Below, piece by piece: positions 58,206-64,000 of a stretch of 64,000 bases of DNA (within the stretch, counting starts at the first letter, position 1; each line of letters opens with the position of its first letter). The position numbers and the translations under genes were made by a program. The DNA is taken from positions 496,001 through 560,000 of the forward strand of contig NZ_NBIM01000001.1 of assembly GCF_002242685.1 (NCBI RefSeq), in the 5' to 3' direction. Under the pieces are notes generated by a model. It made no database searches. It was not told the origin of the DNA and was given only the letters and a program-made list of their open reading frames with translations. The stretch comes from Oceanimonas doudoroffii. Lineage in GTDB: Bacteria; Pseudomonadota; Gammaproteobacteria; Enterobacterales; Aeromonadaceae.

Positions 58206-61200
58206 TGCCCGCCTTTACCGACTTGTTCGTGCGACGCCCGGTGCTGGCCCTGGTGGTCAGCCTGATCATCGTGATTGCCGGGGCCCAGGCCTGGTGGTCG
58301 CTCAGCGTACGCCAATATCCCGAAAGCGAGAACGCCTCGGTGATCGTGGCCACCCCTTACGTGGGTGCCAGTGCCGAAGTGGTGCGCGGCTTTGTCACCA
58401 CTGCCATTGAAGGGGCCATCGCGTCTGCCGACGGCATTGATTATGTGGAGTCCAAGAGTCTGCTGGGCCTGTCCCTGGTCACCGCCCGGCTCAAGCTCAA
58501 CTACCCGCCCACCCAGGCCCTGGCCGACATTACCGCCAAGGTCAACGAGGTACGCAACCAGTTGCCCGCCGAGGCCGAGGTGCCCGCCATCAGCGTGCAG
58601 TCGGCAGACTCCGAGTTTGCCGCCGCCTATCTGAGTTTTTCTTCCGAGCGGCTGTCCCAGAGCGAGATTACCGACTATCTGGTGCGCATGGTGCAGCCCA
58701 GGCTGGCGGCCCTGCCCGGGGTGCAGCGGGCCGAGATCTTCGGCGCCCGCACCTTTGCCATGCGGGTGTGGCTGCAACCCGAGCGGCTGGCGGCCCTGGG
58801 CATCAGCCCCGCCGAGGTGAGCCAGGCCCTGGCCGCCAACAATTTTCTGTCGGCGGTGGGCAGCACCAAGGGCGCCCTGGTGCAGGTCTATCTCACCGCC
58901 AATACCGATCTGCACCGTCCCGAGCAATTTCGGCAACTGGTGGTCAGGGCCAGTGGTGACACCCTGGTGCGGCTGGAAGACGTGGCCCGGGTGGAGCTGG
59001 GGGCGGAAGACTACGACACCGAGGTCAGCTTCAACGGCCAGACGGCGGTGTTTATGGGGATCTTTCCGCTGCCCAATACCAATGTGATCGAGGTGATTGC
59101 CGGGGTGCGCGCCGATCTCGCCAGCCTCAAGGCGGATCTGCCCGCCGGCATGGCGGCGGAAATTGGCTACGATGCCTCGGAATACGTGGACAACGCCATT
59201 CGTGAGGTGGTCGGCACCCTGATGGAAACCCTGCTGATTGTGGTGGCGGTGATCTTTGTATTTCTCGGCTCCTGGCGCTCGGTGCTGGTGCCGGTGGTGG
59301 CCATTCCGGTGTCCCTTATCGGCGCCGTGTTTCTGATGCAGCTGTTTGGTTTTACCCTCAACCTGCTCACCCTGCTGGCCATCGTGCTGTCGGTAGGACT
59401 GGTGGTGGACGACGCCATCGTCATGGTGGAAAACGTGGAGCGGCACTTGCGGGAAGGCCGTACGCCAAAGGAAGCGGCGCTCATCGGCGCTCGGGAGCTG
59501 ATGGGGCCGGTGATCGCCATGACCATGACCCTGGCGGCGGTGTACATTCCCGTGGGACTGCAGGGCGGGTTGACCGGCTCGCTGTTTCGGGAATTTGCCC
59601 TCACCCTGGCGGGGGCGGTGATCATCTCCGGCCTGGTGGCGCTGACCCTGTCGCCCACCATGAGCGCGGCCCTGCTGAAGAGCGCCGAGCGTGAAGAGCG
59701 GGGCCTCACCGGACGGGTCAACCACGCCTTTGACCGGCTGCGACTGGCCTATGGTCGCTGGCTGGCGCAGGTATTGGCCCGGCGCACGGCAGTGTATGTG
59801 CTCTGGGGCGGCCTGGGGCTGCTGGTGGTGCCCATGTACCTGTTTTCTCCCAGGGAGCTGGCGCCGCTGGAGGATCAGGGCTTTATGTTCGGCATCGTCA
59901 ACAACGCCGCCAACGCTTCGGCGGATCAGAAGGTACATTTTGGCCGGGCGGCAGAGCGCGTGTTTCTCGAGGCGCCGGAGCGGGCGCTGACCTTTCAGAT
60001 TTTGTTGTCGCCCTCGGATCCCTTTGCCGCCGCCCTGGGGGTGGGCGGCTTCAGCGGCATGGTGGTCAAACCCTGGGATCAGCGCACACGCAGCATTCGC
60101 GAGATGGTGCCGGAGATACAATCGGGCATGAACGCCATTCCCGGTTTGCAGGTGTTTGTGGCCCAGCCTCCGGCCCTGCCCGGCGGCAGCAACTTTCCGG
60201 TGGAGTTTGTGATCACCTCCACCGACGAGCCCGCCGACATGCTGGTTTATGCCCGGCAATTGCAGCAGGCGGCCATGGAGAGCGGACTGTTTTACTTTCC
60301 GCCGGAGATCGATCTGAAAATCGACCAGCCCCAGACCGAGATCGTGCTCGACTACCAGAAGCTGGCGGCACTGGGGCTCACCCAGCGCCAGGTGGGCCTG
60401 GATCTGGGGGCGGCCCTGGGGGGCAACTACGTCAACCGCTTCAATATTGACGGTCGCGCCTACAAGGTCATTCCGCAACTGGTGCGGGCCGAGCGGCTCA
60501 ACCCGGAGCAGCTGGGTGATATTTACCTGCGCGGACCGGGTGCGCAGCTGGTGCCGTTGTCGGCCATCGCACGGCTTGAAAACAGCACGGTGCCGCGCTC
60601 CCTCAACCGCTTTCAGCAGCTTAACGCCATCAAGCTTTCGGGCCTGACCGGGAGGCTGGACGAAGGCCTGGCGGCGCTGGAAAACGCGGCCCGCGAACTG
60701 CTGCCGGCGGATTACACCATCAACTACACCGGCGAATCCCGTCAGCTGCGCACCGAAGGGGGCAAGTTTCTGCCGGCGCTGGGGCTGGCCATCGTGATGA
60801 TTTTTCTGGTGCTGGCGGTGCAGTTCAACTCCTTTCGCGATCCCCTGGTGATCCTGCTGGGCTCGGTGCCCCTGGCGATGTTTGGCGCGCTTATTTTTAC
60901 GGTGCTGAAAATGCCCAACCCGGATCTGCCGTTCTGGACCGACGGCTGGACCACTACCCTGAACATCTATGCTCAGGTAGGGCTGGTTACCCTGGTGGGA
61001 CTGGTGGCCAAGAACGGCATTCTGATCGTGGAATTCGCCAACGGCCTGCAGCGCCAGGGCCGGGCCAAGGCCGAGGCCATCGAGCAGGCGGCCATGACCC
61101 GACTGCGGCCGGTGCTGATGACCTCGGCCGCCACCGTGGCCGGGCACTTTCCGCTGATCCTGGTGGACGGGCCCGGCGCGGCAGCCCGCAACGCCATCGG

Positions 61201-61309
61201 CCTGGTGCTGGTGGGGGGCATGGCCATCGGCACCTTCTTCACCCTGTTTGTGGTGCCCTCGCTTTACCTGCTGCTGGCGCGCCGGCACGGCGGCGCCAAG
61301 GAGGCATAA
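58205..61309 (+). CDS. RND efflux permease (HAE1 family)
   Basis: A 1034-residue inner-membrane proton antiporter with twelve helices and two large periplasmic loops. The helix-4 proton-relay pair is in GLVVDDAIVMVENVERHL, and the second half repeats the fold (LVTLVGLVAKNGILIVEFAN). Substrates cannot be read from the sequence; the neighbouring patatin and TVP38-reductase genes give no direct hint. It overlaps both neighbours by one base. Confidence 0.95.
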   Translation: MPAFTDLFVRRPVLALVVSLIIVIAGAQAWWSLSVRQYPESENASVIVATPYVGASAEVVRGFVTTAIEGAIASADGIDYVESKSLLGLSLVTARLKLNYPPTQALADITAKVNEVRNQLPAEAEVPAISVQSADSEFAAAYLSFSSERLSQSEITDYLVRMVQPRLAALPGVQRAEIFGARTFAMRVWLQPERLAALGISPAEVSQALAANNFLSAVGSTKGALVQVYLTANTDLHRPEQFRQLVVRASGDTLVRLEDVARVELGAEDYDTEVSFNGQTAVFMGIFPLPNTNVIEVIAGVRADLASLKADLPAGMAAEIGYDASEYVDNAIREVVGTLMETLLIVVAVIFVFLGSWRSVLVPVVAIPVSLIGAVFLMQLFGFTLNLLTLLAIVLSVGLVVDDAIVMVENVERHLREGRTPKEAALIGARELMGPVIAMTMTLAAVYIPVGLQGGLTGSLFREFALTLAGAVIISGLVALTLSPTMSAALLKSAEREERGLTGRVNHAFDRLRLAYGRWLAQVLARRTAVYVLWGGLGLLVVPMYLFSPRELAPLEDQGFMFGIVNNAANASADQKVHFGRAAERVFLEAPERALTFQILLSPSDPFAAALGVGGFSGMVVKPWDQRTRSIREMVPEIQSGMNAIPGLQVFVAQPPALPGGSNFPVEFVITSTDEPADMLVYARQLQQAAMESGLFYFPPEIDLKIDQPQTEIVLDYQKLAALGLTQRQVGLDLGAALGGNYVNRFNIDGRAYKVIPQLVRAERLNPEQLGDIYLRGPGAQLVPLSAIARLENSTVPRSLNRFQQLNAIKLSGLTGRLDEGLAALENAARELLPADYTINYTGESRQLRTEGGKFLPALGLAIVMIFLVLAVQFNSFRDPLVILLGSVPLAMFGALIFTVLKMPNPDLPFWTDGWTTTLNIYAQVGLVTLVGLVAKNGILIVEFANGLQRQGRAKAEAIEQAAMTRLRPVLMTSAATVAGHFPLILVDGPGAAARNAIGLVLVGGMAIGTFFTLFVVPSLYLLLARRHGGAKEA

Positions 61310-62187
61310 TGATGGATTTCAAAGGAGCCAGCACGGCCCTGGTGCTGGCCGGTGGCGGCAGTCTGGGCGCGGTACAGGTGGGCATGCTGCAGGCGCTGCT
61401 GGAGCACGGTTTTCGCGCCGACATGGTGGTGGGAGCCTCGGTGGGGGCCATTAACGGCGCCTATTTCGCCGCCCGGCCGCACCGGCGCGGGGTTGAAGAG
61501 CTGGCCGACATCTGGCTGGCGCTGCGCAGTGAAGACGTGTTTCCCATTCATACCTTCAGCGCGCTCAAGTCATTGCTGCTGGGGCAGAACCACCTGGTGC
61601 AGGCCGACGCCCTGGGTCATCTGCTCGAGCGCCGCTTGCCGGTGAGCCGCATCGAGGATACCGAACTGCCCCTGCACATTGTGGCCACCGAGCTGCTTAC
61701 CGGGCAGGAAACCGTGCTGTCGAACGGACCACTGCTTGAGGCCTTGCTGGCCAGCGCTGCCATTCCGGTGGTGTATCCGCACCGGGAGATCGCGGGCAAG
61801 GCACTGGTGGACGGCAGTGTGGCCAGCAACACCCCCATCGCCAGCGCCGTGGCACTGGGGGCGGAGCGGCTGGTGGTGCTGCCCACCGGGTTTGGCTGTG
61901 CCTGCCCGGCGGTGCCGGCGACCATGGCCTCGCTGGCCCTGCATACCCTCAACCTGCTCAGCATGTGGCAACTGGTGCGTGACGTGGAGCACTATCAGGA
62001 CAGGGCCGACATTCATGTGGTGGCGCCGCTGTGCCCGCAGGCGGTGTCGGTGTTCGACTTTTCGGTGACCGCAGGGCTGCTGCGCCGGGCCCGGCTGCAC
62101 ACCCAGCGCTGGTTGCGGGAAGGGGGCATGGCTCACCGGGGCGTGCCCGAGAGCCTGCGGCCCCACCAGCATGGCGACGGCATGTAA
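61309..62187 (+). CDS. Patatin-like phospholipase
   Basis: A 292-residue serine lipase. The oxyanion loop GGGSLG (15-20), nucleophile S44 in GASVG and catalytic D168 in LVDGSVASN form the Ser-Asp dyad typical of patatins. No signal peptide is visible, so it is probably cytoplasmic or translocated by another route. Its start overlaps the RND permease stop by one base, coupling it to the efflux pump. A second ATG is one codon downstream. Confidence 0.9.
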   Translation: MMDFKGASTALVLAGGGSLGAVQVGMLQALLEHGFRADMVVGASVGAINGAYFAARPHRRGVEELADIWLALRSEDVFPIHTFSALKSLLLGQNHLVQADALGHLLERRLPVSRIEDTELPLHIVATELLTGQETVLSNGPLLEALLASAAIPVVYPHREIAGKALVDGSVASNTPIASAVALGAERLVVLPTGFGCACPAVPATMASLALHTLNLLSMWQLVRDVEHYQDRADIHVVAPLCPQAVSVFDFSVTAGLLRRARLHTQRWLREGGMAHRGVPESLRPHQHGDGM

Positions 62188-62290
62188 TAAACCCAGGGGC
62201 GAAGGCGACTACTGAAGCAGGAGCCCTCGTCGCGACGCCGACCGCCAAATCGGCGTCCAGTTACATGGCAAGCAAGACAAGGAGTCAGTC

Positions 62291-63709
62291 ATGGTTGAAT
62301 TTCCCGTTATCGCCTTGGTGGTCATGCTGGCCGGCGTAGGCCTGCTGAGCCTGATGCTGGCCCCCAGGGTGCGCACCGCCGAGGGCTTTTTTGCCGGACA
62401 GAACGAACAGGGTGGGGCGCCAGGGTTGCTGACCCTGGTGTTTTCCCAGGTTACCACCTGGATCTTTGCCCGCTCCCTGCTCAACGCCGCCATTCTTGGT
62501 TATTTCTACGGCGTGGCCGGGGCCCTGGCCTACAGCGCCTATTACGGCTCCTTTCTTACCGGCTGGTTGATTGTGGACCGGCTGCGTTATCGCTACGGGG
62601 CCCACAACATTCAGGGCTTTCTTGCCGCGCGCTTTGGCCGGGTGGGAGTGAGTTGCTACAACCTGCTGATCTCGTTGCGGCTGCTCAGTGAGGTGTTTGC
62701 CAACCTGCTGGTGGTGGGCATGGTGTTTGGTCTGGCCGGCAGCCAGGCCCACACCGTCGCCATGGTGGCGGTGGCCGGGCTGACCCTGCTCTATTCCATG
62801 AGCGGCGGGCTGCGGGCCTCGCTGCGCACCGATGTGCTGCAAGTGGGGTTGTTGCTGGTGCTGATCGCGTTGCTCACCCTGCAAGCGCTTATGCACCCCT
62901 TGTTCAGCTGGCCGGCGGTGCTGGCCAGCAGTCCGGAGTGGACCAGCCCGGGCTGGATCTTACTGGCGGTGGCGCTGCTGCAGGTGCTGAGTTACCCGCT
63001 GCACGATCCGGTGATGATGGACAGGGGCTTTCTCGCCGACCGAGGCACCACCCGGCGCAGCTTTATTCATGCCTTCTGGCTGTCGGCCCTGTTGATCCTG
63101 GCCTTTGGTCTGCTGGGGGTCTTTGCCGGGCTGCAGGCCACCGATGGAGAGGAATTGCTGCCCGCCCTGCAGCGCCTGTTGGGCACCCATGCCATGCTGC
63201 TGCTGGGACTGGCGCTGGTGATATCGGCCGCTTCTACCCTGGACTCTACCCTGGCCAGCGCCGCCAAGCTGATGGTGATGGACATGGGGCTGGGCCGGCC
63301 CACCGCCGGCAGTGGCCGGCTGGCCATGGCCGGCTTTGCCCTGGGTGGCCTGGTGCTGGTGTTTACCGGCAGCCAGGACCTGTTTGACGCGGTGGCGGTG
63401 AGCGGCACCGCGTCGCTGGCACTGACGCCGCTGATCCTGTTCTGCATTCTGGGCGGGCGCGAGGTGGCGCGCTGGAGCTTTGTGCTGACCTTTGTCCTGG
63501 CGGTGGCCGGCGCCGCGCTTTATTTCCTGGAAAAAGGCGGCCATGTCAGCCTGATTGGCCCGTGGTTTGGCGTGGAGCACAGCTACGCCAAGTTGCTGGT
63601 GATCACCCTGGTGATACTGGCCGCCGGTCTGCTGAGCTTTTTTCTGGGGCTCAAGCCCCGCGCACCCGCGGCGCACACGGCGGGTAATTCCGAAGATTCC
63701 AACACCTGA
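62291..63709 (+). CDS. Sodium:solute symporter family protein
   Basis: A 472-residue SSS-family carrier with about 13 helices. Family traits include the sodium-site region SQVTTWIFARSLLNAAILGYFYG near residues 50-72 and YPLHDPVMMDRGFLADR, and LVISAASTLDSTLASAAKLMVMD in helix 8. AAGGAG lies 6-8 bases before the ATG. The substrate is unknown; it follows the patatin by about 100 bases and may be a separate unit. Confidence 0.85.
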   Translation: MVEFPVIALVVMLAGVGLLSLMLAPRVRTAEGFFAGQNEQGGAPGLLTLVFSQVTTWIFARSLLNAAILGYFYGVAGALAYSAYYGSFLTGWLIVDRLRYRYGAHNIQGFLAARFGRVGVSCYNLLISLRLLSEVFANLLVVGMVFGLAGSQAHTVAMVAVAGLTLLYSMSGGLRASLRTDVLQVGLLLVLIALLTLQALMHPLFSWPAVLASSPEWTSPGWILLAVALLQVLSYPLHDPVMMDRGFLADRGTTRRSFIHAFWLSALLILAFGLLGVFAGLQATDGEELLPALQRLLGTHAMLLLGLALVISAASTLDSTLASAAKLMVMDMGLGRPTAGSGRLAMAGFALGGLVLVFTGSQDLFDAVAVSGTASLALTPLILFCILGGREVARWSFVLTFVLAVAGAALYFLEKGGHVSLIGPWFGVEHSYAKLLVITLVILAAGLLSFFLGLKPRAPAAHTAGNSEDSNT

Positions 63710-63792
63710 TGATCCGTCGGGGCGGCCGATCTCTTTGGCGCGGGCTGCCCTGTTCGGTTACCCTGCGGGACTCAGATGCAAGGAGTTCCGCC

Positions 63793-64000
63793 ATGGCCAA
63801 CCTGTTTCATTCACTGCCCACGAGCCTGCCCGAAGAGCGGTTTGACGAGCTGCTGCGCACCCCTGATGTGCGCATCGAGCGCATTTTGTCCCGTGGTCAC
63901 AGCTCGCCCGCAGAAGGCTGGTACGATCAAGCCGAAGACGAATGGGTGCTGGTGCTCTCCGGCAGCGGCACCCTGGAGTTTGAGGATGGCCGCCGGCAGC
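63793..64000 (+). CDS. Cupin-domain protein, 3' end outside window
   Basis: The first 69 codons of a gene, start ATG after AAGGAG with 7 bases spacing. The product begins MANLFHSLPTSLPEERFDE and includes a cupin strand pair SRGHSSPAEGWYDQAEDEW and VLVLSGSGTLEFEDG, typical of small single-domain cupins. The end is beyond the window. Confidence 0.8.
   Translation, partial: MANLFHSLPTSLPEERFDELLRTPDVRIERILSRGHSSPAEGWYDQAEDEWVLVLSGSGTLEFEDGRRQ

Noticed and set aside
57527..61288. A 1253-residue minus-strand frame
   Set aside because: It is antisense to the RND permease, His/Gly/Gln-rich, and has no start signal; a typical shadow of G+C-rich coding sequence.

Overview
The window is a G+C-rich chromosomal segment of a gammaproteobacterium. 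It has a divergent gltA / sdhCDAB-sucABCD locus, an intact lolCDE operon, mfd, and a comEC-msbA-lpxK-ycaR-kdsB lipid A/Kdo block. This gene set and the protein sequences suggest an Aeromonadales-like marine or aquatic organism (Oceanimonas/Oceanisphaera/Zobellella type). That assignment is inferred from remembered protein similarity, not from a search. No rRNA, tRNA, CRISPR array, insertion sequence or prophage was seen.

Layout. 1-1.8 kb: end of a cobalamin operon (cobQ, 5'-truncated by the window edge, then cobO). 1.8-10 kb: accessory metabolism and transport: a LysR/MFS divergent pair (YnfL/YnfM-like), an AtoE-type short-chain fatty acid transporter with an IclR-like palindrome upstream, a YqhA-like membrane protein, a LysR/glyoxalase-fold divergent pair, a PepSY-type membrane protein, and a DUF417 plus NIPSNAP-like pair. 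9.8-15 kb: a compact, probably catabolic locus made of a GntR (FCD) regulator divergent from an FAD oxidoreductase, an enolase-superfamily enzyme with an unusual active site and a CaiT-like BCCT transporter. 15-20.4 kb: loosely packed accessory genes, including an orphan membrane protein, a GNAT, a START-domain protein, a NERD-domain protein and a very AT-rich gene for an HNH-like protein. 20.4-27.5 kb: DUF3422 protein, FAD oxidoreductase, mfd and a PilZ-like protein on the minus strand. 27.6-38 kb: envelope biogenesis (lolCDE; two tandem DUF2062 genes; comEC; msbA-lpxK-ycaR-kdsB). 38-50.4 kb: central carbon metabolism (fbp, gltA, sdhCDAB, sucAB, sucCD). 50.6-54.8 kb: a signalling block of GGDEF-EAL protein, 7TM histidine kinase (3' end frameshifted) and OmpR-type response regulator. 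54.8-64 kb: a TVP38/flavoprotein-disulfide-reductase fusion divergent from an RND efflux pump that is translationally coupled to a patatin-like lipase, then a sodium:solute symporter and the start of a cupin gene.

Working together: LolCDE exports lipoproteins; MsbA, LpxK and KdsB make and flip lipid A-Kdo; citrate synthase, succinate dehydrogenase and the 2-oxoglutarate dehydrogenase/succinyl-CoA synthetase genes form most of the oxidative TCA branch, with the E3 subunit (lpd) not in the window.

No single clearly new system is proven here. The best candidates for undescribed biology are the GntR/FAD/enolase/BCCT locus, the frameshifted kinase, the TVP38-reductase fusion beside an RND/patatin unit, and the AT-rich HNH-like gene with its NERD neighbour.
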